The translations under genes and the position numbers were made by a program. Below are positions 1 through 6,540 of a DNA stretch of 8,960 nt, piece after piece. The notes below the pieces were generated by a model that had not been told where the DNA came from, did not search any database, and saw only the letters and a list, made by a program, of their open reading frames with translations. Numbering within the stretch: the stretch's first letter is position 1; each line of letters starts with the position of its first letter. The stretch comes from JACCTH01 sp035281645 (lineage in GTDB: Bacteria > Actinomycetota > Acidimicrobiia > Spongiisociales > ZC4RG35): the NCBI GenBank assembly GCA_035281645.1, contig DATEDN010000038.1:1-8960 (forward strand), written 5' to 3'.

Positions 1-1554
1 GACACGATCTTCACCCTCTCGGGCGGGCACATCGTCGCCATCCTCGACGGGTGTGTCCAGGAAGGCATCCGCATCGTCGACGTGCGTCACGAGCAAGCCG
101 CGGCTCATGCCGCCGAGGCCTACAGCCGACTGACCGGGCGGCTGGGAGTGGCGTTAGTCACCGCCGGCCCGGGCGTAACCGACACCATCACCGCCGTCGC
201 CAACGCCTGGTTTGCCTCGACGCCGATGCTGGTGATCGGTGGTCGCCACCTCCTCCGCCAGGAGCTGAAGGGCGGGCTCCAGGAGATGAACCACCCTCAG
301 CTTTTTGCCGGCATCACCGCCTGGGCCGCCACCGCCTGGCAAACGGAACGTTTGCCCGATTACGTCGCCACGGCGAGCCGATACGCATTCGGCGGTAGGG
401 GGGCGCCCGTCTTCTTGGACGTTCCGATGGACGTTCAGTTCGACGTGGTCGACGAAGATTCGGTCGTCTGGCCCCGGGGCTACCGCCCTACCCGCCAAAC
501 CGGAACTGATGCCGAAACGCTCTCCGCCATCGAGGCGGCCTTGGCCCAGGCGACTCGACCGGTGATCTTCGCCGGGGCCGGTGGCGTCGTACTGCAGGAA
601 CTGGCCGAGGCGATGAATGCCCCCACCTTCGTCAACGGGCGGGGACGTGGGTCCTTGCCCTATGGCCACCCCTTGCTCGGCAACCATGCCCGCAGCCAGG
701 CCCTGGCCACGGCAGACCTTGTCCTGGCTCTCGGGGTCGATTGGGACTTTCGCACCAACTACGGAGAGCGGGTAAATCCGGATGCCCAAGTCGTTCACAT
801 CGATGCCGCGGCCACCAAGATCGGTTGGAACCGACCGGCGGACCTCGGTGTGGTCGCCGACCCGATGACAGTCGCCGCCCAACTTCTCGGTCTTTCACTA
901 CCGAGCGCCAATGCTGGTTGGGTGGCCGAGATCGCCGCGGCCGAGAAAACCCGACAAGAAGAGCTCGAAAACGAAGCTGCTTCCTCGGCCCCGGGCCTGA
1001 TTGCTCCTCAGCGCTTCGCCAAGGAGGTGGGAGAGTTCTTCGGCCGCGACTCGATCGTGGCCCTCGACGGCGGCGACATCGTCTCCACCACGGCGCGCTG
1101 GCTTCAGGTGTCGACACCCGGCCATGTGCTTGACCCGGGCCCGTTCGGAACCCTCGGGACCGGCGTTCCTTTCGCGCTGGCGGCACAGGTGGTGTACCCG
1201 GACAAGTTGGTTGGAGTCGTTTTCGGTGACGGCGCCTTCGGATTCAACGGCTTTGAATTCGACACCCTGATTCGCCTCGGATTGCCGGTTGTGGCGGTGA
1301 TGGGAAACGACGGGGTATGGGGCAACATCAAGACCTTCCACACCATGATGTATCCCGAGCGAGTGGTAGCGGCCGACCTCGGGCGCCGCCCCTATCACGA
1401 TGTGGTCAGCGCTCTCGGCGGCCATGGCGAGGTGGTGACTGATCCCGAGGACCTTGCCCCGGCTTTCAAGCGGGCCCGCGCCTCGGGTCTGCCCTCGCTC
1501 GTCAATGTCCACATCGTCGAGACGATGCGAATGAGCTCCAACTACTCCCAGTAG
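1..1554 (+). CDS. IlvG-like thiamine diphosphate enzyme (acetolactate synthase family), 5' partial
   Basis: Thiamine diphosphate enzyme of the acetolactate synthase / 2-hydroxyacyl-CoA lyase superfamily. The frame is open from base 1, so about 25 N-terminal residues are probably missing; 517 residues are visible. The PYR domain comes first, with the ThDP-activating glutamate in RHEQAAAHAAEAY (Glu31 of the visible part). The central domain covers roughly residues 160-310. The PP domain carries the Mg/ThDP motif GDGAFGFNGFEF (GDG at 409-411) ending in MGND (Asn436-Asp437). The run FGTLGTG before it and ALGGHGE after it recall mycobacterial IlvG and oxalyl-CoA decarboxylase-like enzymes more than biosynthetic IlvB. 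No IlvN regulatory subunit or other branched-chain gene is adjacent, so a role in isoleucine/valine synthesis is unsupported. Family assignment is firm; substrate is unknown. It converges on uppP across a 74-base gap. Confidence 0.9.
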   Translation, partial: DTIFTLSGGHIVAILDGCVQEGIRIVDVRHEQAAAHAAEAYSRLTGRLGVALVTAGPGVTDTITAVANAWFASTPMLVIGGRHLLRQELKGGLQEMNHPQLFAGITAWAATAWQTERLPDYVATASRYAFGGRGAPVFLDVPMDVQFDVVDEDSVVWPRGYRPTRQTGTDAETLSAIEAALAQATRPVIFAGAGGVVLQELAEAMNAPTFVNGRGRGSLPYGHPLLGNHARSQALATADLVLALGVDWDFRTNYGERVNPDAQVVHIDAAATKIGWNRPADLGVVADPMTVAAQLLGLSLPSANAGWVAEIAAAEKTRQEELENEAASSAPGLIAPQRFAKEVGEFFGRDSIVALDGGDIVSTTARWLQVSTPGHVLDPGPFGTLGTGVPFALAAQVVYPDKLVGVVFGDGAFGFNGFEFDTLIRLGLPVVAVMGNDGVWGNIKTFHTMMYPERVVAADLGRRPYHDVVSALGGHGEVVTDPEDLAPAFKRARASGLPSLVNVHIVETMRMSSNYSQ

Positions 1555-1628
1555 CTCTTCAGGCCCTTGAGGACTGTGAGCCCACGGGTCGCCTTGGGCC
1601 TCGATGATGCCCGAGCGAAGTTCGAAGC

Positions 1629-2396
1629 TCAAAGGACGATCAGTGCCAGTACCCCCATGGCCAGGCAATAAATGCCGTAGCCGCTGAGGCCGGCCCGGTG
1701 GAGCATTCGCAAGAGAAACGATATGGCGAGATAGCCGGTGACGGCCGCCACCCCTACTCCAAGCCAGGCGGCCGGTGGCACCCCACCGTCGCTGGCCAGG
1801 CTGAACAATTCGAGGAGTCCGGCGGCGGCGATTGCAGGCACCCCGAGGAGAAACGAAAACCGGGCTGCCGAAATGCGTTCCAACCCTCGCGCCAGCCCAG
1901 TGGCGATGGTGAAACCCGAGCGGGAGATCCCGGGGAGGATGGCGAGAAGTTGGGCGAAGCCGATCAGTAGGGCATCGGTCGGCCGAGCCTGCTCCATACC
2001 TCGTGACCCGAGACGCAACCTGTCGACCAAAACCAACACCACCCCGGTTACCAGGAGAAAGAGGGCGGCGGCGGTTACCGAGCGTTGGAGGCGCTCGACC
2101 TCGTCGACGAAGAGCAGGGCGAGGCCCGCCGGCAGGGAACCGATGAACAGGAGCCAGAGCATTCTGCGGGAGCTTGGATCCGTGCGGGCCAAGCGCAACC
2201 GCCAAAGATCCTTTCGAAAGTAGGCCACAACCGCCCCCAAAGTGCCCAGATGGAGCACCGCCGTCGTCGCCAGATCGGGAGGAGCGAATCCAAAAAGCGC
2301 CGGGATCAAGACCAGATGGCCGTCCGAAGATATGGGGAGGAACTCGGTGATTCCCTGGACGACTCCCCAGAGGACTGCTTCCAGCACCGGGGCCAC
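1629..2396 (-). CDS. uppP: Undecaprenyl-diphosphatase UppP (BacA family)
   Basis: Integral membrane phosphatase that converts undecaprenyl diphosphate to undecaprenyl phosphate, recycling the lipid carrier for peptidoglycan and other wall polymers; the family confers bacitracin resistance. With the GTG at 2396 the protein has 255 residues, slightly short for UppP (about 265-280), and is hydrophobic along most of its length. Both family signatures are present: QGITEFLPISSDGH (residues 14-27, with the catalytic Q/ExxxE element) and LPGISRSGFTIATG (154-167). The GTG was chosen because homology begins at VLEAVLWGVVQG. A longer reading to 2588 adds an Arg/Pro/Trp-rich extension lying inside the SAF gene and was rejected. 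No clear Shine-Dalgarno sequence precedes it. It starts 22 bases after the SAF gene stop, so it is probably the last gene of that operon. Confidence 0.92.
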   Translation of the reverse strand: MAPVLEAVLWGVVQGITEFLPISSDGHLVLIPALFGFAPPDLATTAVLHLGTLGAVVAYFRKDLWRLRLARTDPSSRRMLWLLFIGSLPAGLALLFVDEVERLQRSVTAAALFLLVTGVVLVLVDRLRLGSRGMEQARPTDALLIGFAQLLAILPGISRSGFTIATGLARGLERISAARFSFLLGVPAIAAAGLLELFSLASDGGVPPAAWLGVGVAAVTGYLAISFLLRMLHRAGLSGYGIYCLAMGVLALIVL

Positions 2397-2418
2397 GATA
2401 AACAGAGGCGCTTTCGGC

Positions 2419-2943
2419 CTAGCGGCTCCCCACCAACGCCCGCAGGGAACCATCGGCCAGGGCGGCGGCGGCCGCCCCCACCTCTGCCTCCGGAATCGCC
2501 ACCAGGGCTCTGGCACCATCGATCGAGTTGGCCTCGAGGGGACGAACGACAATGCCGGGGATGATCTTGGGGGCAGATCGGACATCAACGACGAGCCGGA
2601 CGTCGACTCCGGCCGCCGTCCCCTCGGGTATTGGAACCTCGAGGCTCCACCAGCCCTCCGGGACCGGAGCGGCCTCTCCCAGCAACGAGGGAACCAGGGG
2701 CATCCCCCGTTTCACGTCGACGAGAAAAAGGCCTGACGGGGAGGCATGCTCCGGAAGGATCCCCAAAGGAACTCGCCGCCAGTCAAGGACCTCGTCGCTC
2801 ACCTCCTCGCCGGCAGTGACATCACGAGCGAGATAGGCCCTGAGCTCAGTAGGGGTGGGTCGCAACTCCCATCCGACCGCCAAGATCAGGATGAGGACGG
2901 CGAGGGTCCGGCGCACGTACGGCGGTTTCGCCAGCCAGAACAC
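2419..2943 (-). CDS. Membrane-anchored SAF-domain protein
   Basis: Protein of 174 residues with one N-terminal membrane segment (about 12-25, after a basic start RR at 11-12) and a SAF-like domain (about 35-90: RAYLARDVTAGEEVSDEVLD, then a hydrophobic strand and KRGMPLV). SAF domains occur in the pilus protein CpaB/FlgA, antifreeze proteins and sialic acid synthases. Here the rest (90-174) shows no motif I recognise, and no pilus or flagellar gene is nearby, so a CpaB role is not supported. The topology suggests a short cytoplasmic tail with the domain outside. Start is GTG without a visible ribosome-binding site; the next in-frame GTG (residue 10) is no better. It lies 39 bases downstream of the fmdB/ruc-like gene. 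A gene at this position also follows the zinc-ribbon gene in mycobacteria (Rv0990c, from memory). Function unknown. Confidence 0.8.
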   Translation of the reverse strand: MFWLAKPPYVRRTLAVLILILAVGWELRPTPTELRAYLARDVTAGEEVSDEVLDWRRVPLGILPEHASPSGLFLVDVKRGMPLVPSLLGEAAPVPEGWWSLEVPIPEGTAAGVDVRLVVDVRSAPKIIPGIVVRPLEANSIDGARALVAIPEAEVGAAAAALADGSLRALVGSR

Positions 2944-2982
2944 CGCCTGAAGGTATCGGCGCTGTGAGGGCTTGAGAAGACC

Positions 2983-3297
2983 TCAGTCCGACTTGGCGGA
3001 TTCCGACTTGGCCGATTCCGACGTCACGGCCGACTTCTCGCCGGTTTTGGCTGAGCTCTCAGATTTGGAGCCGTTGCTCTCTTTGGCGGAGCCACCATTC
3101 TCAGACGAGGCCTTCGCCTTGGCCCGAGAGTCGGTCGCATAAAACCCCGATCCCTTGAAAACCACGCCGCGGGCGTGGAAGACCTTCTCCACTTGGCCAC
3201 CACATTGGGGGTGGCGACGCAGGGGCTTGTCGGTGAACTTCTGGAAGACCTCGAAGTTCTCCCCGCAGCGATCACATCGATATTCGTAAGTCGGCAC
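2983..3297 (-). CDS. FmdB-family zinc-ribbon protein, Ruc-like (redox-regulated chaperone)
   Basis: Protein of 104 residues. The N-terminal zinc ribbon starts MPTYEYRCDRCG (Cys8, Cys11); the second half reads RRHPQCGG (His29, Cys32), so one of the four usual cysteines is histidine. It is followed by the family hallmark GVVFKGSGFYATDSR (44-58). Residues 59-104 are a Ser/Lys/Glu-rich, almost certainly disordered tail with short repeats of SAKSE. The architecture matches M. tuberculosis Rv0991c (Ruc), reported as a chaperone activated by cysteine oxidation that cooperates with the DnaK system. The same role is inferred here, with the caveat of the altered ligand. GTG start fixed by the conserved MPTY start of the family; there is no Shine-Dalgarno. 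It is the first gene of the minus-strand cluster and is divergent from plsY. Confidence 0.88.
   Translation of the reverse strand: MPTYEYRCDRCGENFEVFQKFTDKPLRRHPQCGGQVEKVFHARGVVFKGSGFYATDSRAKAKASSENGGSAKESNGSKSESSAKTGEKSAVTSESAKSESAKSD
2987..3022. repeat. 15-bp tandem repeat in the zinc-ribbon gene tail
   Basis: Two adjacent 15-base units (2987-3001 and 3002-3016) differ at one base, followed by a third partial unit (3017-3022). On the minus strand they encode the repeated SAKSE/SAKSD at the very C-terminus of the FmdB/Ruc-like protein. This is typical of slippage in a low-complexity disordered tail. Confidence 0.8.
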
Positions 3298-3329
3298 AGG
3301 TCAAATAGTTCTGGTGAGGTGGACAGGAA

Positions 3330-3357
3330 ATTGTAACCCGGACGGGCCCTCGGTCAT
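3330..3357 (-). promoter_or_regulatory. Promoter-like sequence for the fmdB-SAF-uppP cluster
   Basis: On the minus strand a -35 candidate ATGACC (3357-3352) and a -10 candidate TACAAT (3335-3330) are separated by 16 bases. TACAAT differs from the sigma-70 consensus at one base, and ATGACC keeps the TGAC core. The start would fall near 3323, giving a leader of about 26 bases before the GTG at 3297. No CIRCE or HAIR heat-shock operator is visible in the intergenic region. Confidence 0.55.
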
Positions 3358-3390
3358 TCCCGTTCTCAGGGCGGCACCTTCCCTCCGACG

Positions 3391-3396
3391 TAGACT
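3391..3396 (+). promoter_or_regulatory. -10 element suggesting leaderless plsY transcription
   Basis: TAGACT fits the TANNNT pattern of actinobacterial -10 elements and ends eight bases before the GTG at 3405. A transcript starting at the normal distance would begin at or within a base or two of the start codon. No Shine-Dalgarno sequence precedes plsY, as expected for a leaderless mRNA. No convincing -35 box is seen 16-18 bases upstream. Confidence 0.45.
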
Positions 3397-3404
3397 CGGC
3401 CGCG

Positions 3405-4004
3405 GTGGAATTCCTGGTCGGTGCCGCGATCTTGATCGTTTCCTATCTGGTTGGAAGCGTCGACTTTGCCGTGCTGGTGGGGCGGATGCACGGTGTCGAC
3501 ATCCACCAGGTGGGAAGCGGGAACCCCGGCACATCGAACGTCATGCGCACCCTGGGACGGGGACCGGCGGTAATGGTCTTCATCGGCGACACCCTCAAAG
3601 GCGTGATCGCTGCCGCCGTGGGCACCTTTCTCTCGGGTGATGGAGCTGCCTCGGCCTGGACCTTCGCCGCCGGACTGATGGCGGTGCTGGGCCATTGCTA
3701 TCCCGTGTTCCATCGCTTTCGAGGAGGCAAAGGCGTGGCCACCGGGGGCGGGGTGCTGCTGTTCGCGGTCCCGATCGCCGGCCTCATCCTCAGCGTGCTC
3801 TGGGTAGCCGTGGCCAAGCTGGGAAAGGTGGCGTCGATCGCTTCCTTGATCGTGGTCGCCGCCTCGATTCCGCTGCTGATCTGGCAGGGGGTGGAGGGTT
3901 GGGCCCTGTTCTGGTTTGGGGTGATGCTGGGCCTAGTTATCTACCGCCACCGTGGGAACATATCGAGGATCATGAAGAGGCGTGAACCGTCGGTGGTGCC
4001 ATGA
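3405..4004 (+). CDS. plsY: Glycerol-3-phosphate acyltransferase PlsY
   Basis: Membrane enzyme that transfers an acyl chain from acyl-phosphate to glycerol-3-phosphate, giving lysophosphatidate, the first step of phospholipid synthesis with PlsX. The 199-residue length is normal. All three conserved cytoplasmic motifs are visible: SGNPGTSNVMRTLG (38-51), GHCYPVFHRFRGGKGVAT (96-113, substrate-binding glycine/lysine loop) and HRGNISRIMKRRE (182-194). Hydrophobic segments lie at about 3-26, 55-76, 84-101, 115-138 and 143-180. The GTG at 3405 is the first in-frame start matching the family N-terminus; it has no Shine-Dalgarno and is probably read from a leaderless mRNA. The stop overlaps the galU-like start (ATGA), so it heads the plsY-galU-moeA-moaC run. 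plsX is not in the window. Confidence 0.95.
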   Translation: MEFLVGAAILIVSYLVGSVDFAVLVGRMHGVDIHQVGSGNPGTSNVMRTLGRGPAVMVFIGDTLKGVIAAAVGTFLSGDGAASAWTFAAGLMAVLGHCYPVFHRFRGGKGVATGGGVLLFAVPIAGLILSVLWVAVAKLGKVASIASLIVVAASIPLLIWQGVEGWALFWFGVMLGLVIYRHRGNISRIMKRREPSVVP

Positions 4005-4780
4005 CCGCCACAGTCGCCGTCATCCCCGCCGCCGGCCGTGGCACCCGGATGCGGCCGGCTACGCGAATCGTGCCGAAGGCGTTGGTGACCGTGGTGGACC
4101 GCCCGGCCGTGCAGTACGTGGTGGAGGAAGCCGTTCGGGGGGGAGCCGACGAAGTGATCATGGTGGTCGACCTCGACGCCGGCCATCTGGTCCAGCAGCA
4201 CTTCTTGATGGAGGGGCGCCTTCCCGGTCTGGAGGACATCAAAATCCGCGTCGTAGTCCAGGAAGAGCCGCTGGGGCTCGGCCATGCCGTCTGGGAGGCT
4301 GCCGAGGCGGTCAGAGACCGCTCCTTCTTCTGCCTGTTGGCCGACAATATCGTTCGACCCGGAGCCGACGTTCTCCCCGCCCTGGCGGCCGCTTCTCAAG
4401 GGAATTCGGCGGTTTGCCTCCGGCGGTTGAGCGATGAGTTCCTTTCCAAGTACGGAGTAGTTGTGCCCGGCTCCGAGGTCGTAGATCGCACGCTGGATGT
4501 AATCGGGGCGGTCGAGAAGCCCGGACCCGAGGATGCTCCTTCCGATCTCGGTCTGATCGGCCGCTACCTCTTCACCCCTGAGATCTTCGAGGTCCTCGGC
4601 AAGCTCCCGCCTGGGCACGGCGGTGAAATCCAGCTCACCGACGCCATCGATCGGCTCGCCTCCTCGGGAAAGTGCCGGGGGTACGTGGCCGAAGAGGACC
4701 TGCTCGACGTCGGGACCCCGCGGGGGTTGGTCGAGGCCAGCTGGGTGCTGGGCCGGAGCCAGTTTCCCGACCTCGAGTAG
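4001..4780 (+). CDS. galU: UTP--glucose-1-phosphate uridylyltransferase (GalU-like nucleotidyltransferase)
   Basis: Sugar-1-phosphate nucleotidyltransferase; as GalU it makes UDP-glucose from UTP and glucose-1-phosphate for wall polysaccharides and glycolipids. Residues seen: the nucleotide loop GRGTRMRPAT (12-21) with the following PK (Lys26), VVDRPAVQYVVEEA (31-44), QEEPLGLGHAV (87-97, close to GalU), VEKP (171-174), GGEIQLTDAI (207-216) and DVGTP (236-240). QYVVEEA and GLGHAV favour GalU over RmlA. However, at 259 residues it is shorter than usual GalU (about 290-300), and DVGTP near the end is also common in thymidylyltransferases, so the sugar and nucleotide are not certain. Its start lies in the ATGA overlap with the plsY stop, implying translational coupling. 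In mycobacteria galU also directly precedes moeA. Confidence 0.85.
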   Translation: MTATVAVIPAAGRGTRMRPATRIVPKALVTVVDRPAVQYVVEEAVRGGADEVIMVVDLDAGHLVQQHFLMEGRLPGLEDIKIRVVVQEEPLGLGHAVWEAAEAVRDRSFFCLLADNIVRPGADVLPALAAASQGNSAVCLRRLSDEFLSKYGVVVPGSEVVDRTLDVIGAVEKPGPEDAPSDLGLIGRYLFTPEIFEVLGKLPPGHGGEIQLTDAIDRLASSGKCRGYVAEEDLLDVGTPRGLVEASWVLGRSQFPDLE

Positions 4781-6007
4781 ATGCTGCCGCTGCCGCAAGC
4801 CCAAAGGCAGGTGCTCGGAAACCTCCCATCGATGCCGGTCGAGACCGTCGAACTCGCTGAGGCATTGGGCTTGGTCCTTGCTCACCCGGCAATAGCGACT
4901 CATCCGGTGCCGCCCTTCACCAACTCGGCCATGGACGGGTACGCGGTCCGGGCACAGGATGTGGCGGTAGTTCCGGTCGACCTCAAGGTGACAGAAGACG
5001 TCCCGGCCGGTTCGGTGGCCACCGGGGGAGTTGAGTCGGGGACTGCGATCAAGATCATGACCGGGGCCCCGATTCCGGAGGGAGCCGATGCCGTGGTGCG
5101 GGTGGAGGACACCGACCAGGAGGGGGAGATCGTCACCATTCGTCAGAGCGTCCCCGCCGGCACCTCGGTCCGACCCGCCGGCGGTGACGTCGCCGCCGGA
5201 ACCACCCTGGTCGAGACCGGCATCCGTCTCAATTCCGCTCATATCGGGGTTCTGGCCAATAACGGCTTCGCCCGCCTCGAGATCTATCGACGACCGGTGA
5301 TAGCTGTGGCCTCGACCGGCGACGAGTTGGTGGCGGTCGACGACGGCGAGCTCGGCCCGGGGAAGATCCGGGACTCAAATCGTCCGATGCTCATCGCGCT
5401 GTTGAAAGAGCTCGGGGTTGAGGTCCTCGATCTCGGGCGCATTCCCGACGTCGAGGAGCAATTGCTGGCGAGATTGCAAGAGGGCGCCGATCGGGCGGAC
5501 GTAATCGTGACTTCGGGAGGGGTTTCGATGGGGGAGTACGACCTGGTTAAGTCGGCGCTCAAGAAGCTGGGCGATGTCGACTTCTGGCAGGTGGCAATGC
5601 AGCCCGCCAAGCCGTTCGCGTTCGGGAGCGTTTCCTCGACGCCCTTCTTCGGCTTGCCCGGTAATCCGGTTTCTTCGTTTGTGGCGTTCGAACAATTCGT
5701 GCGACCTTCTCTATTGCACATGATGAATGCGCGCAAGATCCTGCGGCCGCGGGTACCGGGGAGAACGGATGCTGCTCTGGCGACCGATGTCGAGAAGACC
5801 GTGTTCGTGAGGGTGGTCACTCGCCTTGAGAATGAAACGCGTTGGTGCCGACCCTCGGGTGGTCAATCGTCGAATGTTCTATCCGCAGTCGCCAACGGGG
5901 ATGCGTTCGCAGTGATAGGCGAAGGCATCGATCGCATCGAGGCAGGTGGTCCTGTCACACTCGAGATGTATCGCTGGCCGGAGGAAAGGACGATCGATGA
6001 GCTCTGA
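4781..6007 (+). CDS. moeA: Molybdopterin molybdotransferase MoeA (possible Glp, gephyrin-like)
   Basis: MoeA inserts molybdate into adenylylated molybdopterin, the last step of basic molybdenum cofactor synthesis. The 408-residue protein has the full domain order. Motifs: PPFTNSAMDGYAV (44-56), IMTGAPIPEGADAVV (92-106), STGDEL (178-183), the MoaB/MogA-like fold with SGGVSMGEYD (245-254), MQPAKPFAFG (273-282), GLPGNPVSSF (291-300) and a C-terminal beta-barrel domain (about 325-400) with CRPSGGQSSN. No catalytic motif looks degraded. The ATG follows the galU stop directly (TAGATG) without a clear ribosome-binding site, suggesting coupling. Neighbouring moaC supports a cofactor role. The nearby GlpR-like gene raises the alternative or extra role of Glp, the MoeA paralogue that binds FtsZ in corynebacteria; sequence alone does not separate the two. 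Confidence 0.93.
   Translation: MLPLPQAQRQVLGNLPSMPVETVELAEALGLVLAHPAIATHPVPPFTNSAMDGYAVRAQDVAVVPVDLKVTEDVPAGSVATGGVESGTAIKIMTGAPIPEGADAVVRVEDTDQEGEIVTIRQSVPAGTSVRPAGGDVAAGTTLVETGIRLNSAHIGVLANNGFARLEIYRRPVIAVASTGDELVAVDDGELGPGKIRDSNRPMLIALLKELGVEVLDLGRIPDVEEQLLARLQEGADRADVIVTSGGVSMGEYDLVKSALKKLGDVDFWQVAMQPAKPFAFGSVSSTPFFGLPGNPVSSFVAFEQFVRPSLLHMMNARKILRPRVPGRTDAALATDVEKTVFVRVVTRLENETRWCRPSGGQSSNVLSAVANGDAFAVIGEGIDRIEAGGPVTLEMYRWPEERTIDEL
5980..5990 (+). promoter_or_regulatory. Strong ribosome-binding site for moaC inside moeA
   Basis: A purine-rich run containing GAGGAAAGGA sits six bases before the ATG at 5997, within the last codons of moeA. It decides the moaC start over the upstream in-frame ATG at 5946, which would add residues with no match to MoaC. 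Confidence 0.7.
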
Positions 6008-6473
6008 GATAAAGCTTCCTCATCTCACTCCTGCCGGGGAGGCCCACATGGTCGACGTCTCCACCAAGGAGATCACGCAACGGTCAGCCTCGGCGGAGGC
6101 GATTGTCGCGTTGGCGAACTCCACCGCTGATGCCTTGTTTGGAGGGACTCTGCCCAAAGGCGACGCCTTGGCCACGATTCGGGTGGCGGGCATCATGGCT
6201 GCCAAGCGAACCGCCGAGTTGATACCGCTCTGTCATCCGCTGCCGATCGATGCGGTCGAGGTGGCGATTGATCGCGTCGAGGAGGGAGCGCGCATCGTCG
6301 CCGACGTAACCACAACTGCTCGGACCGGTGTTGAGATGGAGGCCATGACCGCGGCCTCGGTGGCGGCTCTCGCTCTTTATGACATGGTGAAAGGCGTTGA
6401 GCGCGGGGTCGAGATCCGGTCCTTGCGTTTGCTTCGCAAAGCGGGGGGCCGCAGCGGGACGTGGGAACGCTGA
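5997..6473 (+). CDS. moaC: Cyclic pyranopterin monophosphate synthase MoaC
   Basis: MoaC works with the radical-SAM enzyme MoaA in the first step of molybdenum cofactor synthesis, rearranging the GTP-derived 3',8-cyclo intermediate to cyclic pyranopterin monophosphate. The 158 residues match the family end to end: MVDVSTKEITQR (18-29), AAKRTAELIPLCHPLPI (68-84), TGVEMEAMTAASVAAL (110-125) and YDMVKGV (128-134). In the last, Asp129 and Lys132 correspond to the catalytic Asp128/Lys131 of the E. coli enzyme. It ends with KAGGRSGTWER, the usual C-terminus. It overlaps moeA by 11 bases and has a strong ribosome-binding site. MoaA, MoaB/MogA and MoaD/E are not in this window. Confidence 0.96.
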   Translation: MSSEIKLPHLTPAGEAHMVDVSTKEITQRSASAEAIVALANSTADALFGGTLPKGDALATIRVAGIMAAKRTAELIPLCHPLPIDAVEVAIDRVEEGARIVADVTTTARTGVEMEAMTAASVAALALYDMVKGVERGVEIRSLRLLRKAGGRSGTWER

Positions 6474-6479
6474 CAGTAG

Positions 6480-6508
6480 TTGTCTGCCACGGGCTGAAGG
6501 GCTACCCT
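6480..6508 (+). promoter_or_regulatory. Promoter-like sequence upstream of the GlpR-like gene
   Basis: TTGTCT (6480-6485) and TACCCT (6503-6508) are spaced by 17 bases, matching a -35/-10 pair, with a start near 6515. The leader would be about 26 bases and contains the purine run AGAGGG (6521-6526), 14 bases before the ATG, rather far for a ribosome-binding site. A short dyad GACA...TGTC (6472-6484) overlaps the -35 box. This would let the membrane protein be transcribed separately from moaC. Confidence 0.5.
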
Positions 6509-6540
6509 CCGCAAGCGAGCAGAGGGTCTTTCCGAACAAC

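Noticed and set aside
1578..1603. Weak hairpin between the converging ThDP and uppP genes
   Set aside because: Only about seven pairs with a bulge and no T-run on either side; not enough to call a terminator.
898..2205. Minus-strand open frame of 435 codons across the 3' end of the ThDP gene and uppP
   Set aside because: It is antisense to the conserved ThDP enzyme and overlaps uppP in another frame; its product is Arg/Gly/Pro/His-rich with no recognisable domain, as expected from high-GC shadow frames.
2397..2588. N-terminal extension of uppP to an ATG at 2588
   Set aside because: The extra 64 residues are Arg/Pro/Trp-rich, lie within the SAF gene and do not match the family, whose homology begins at the GTG at 2396.
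3941..5242. Minus-strand open frame of 433 codons opposite galU and moeA
   Set aside because: Both opposing genes have complete family motifs; this product has no recognisable domain and shadow-like composition.
5946..5996. Upstream in-frame ATG for moaC
   Set aside because: It lies inside moeA, adds non-family residues, and the ATG at 5997 has a strong ribosome-binding site.
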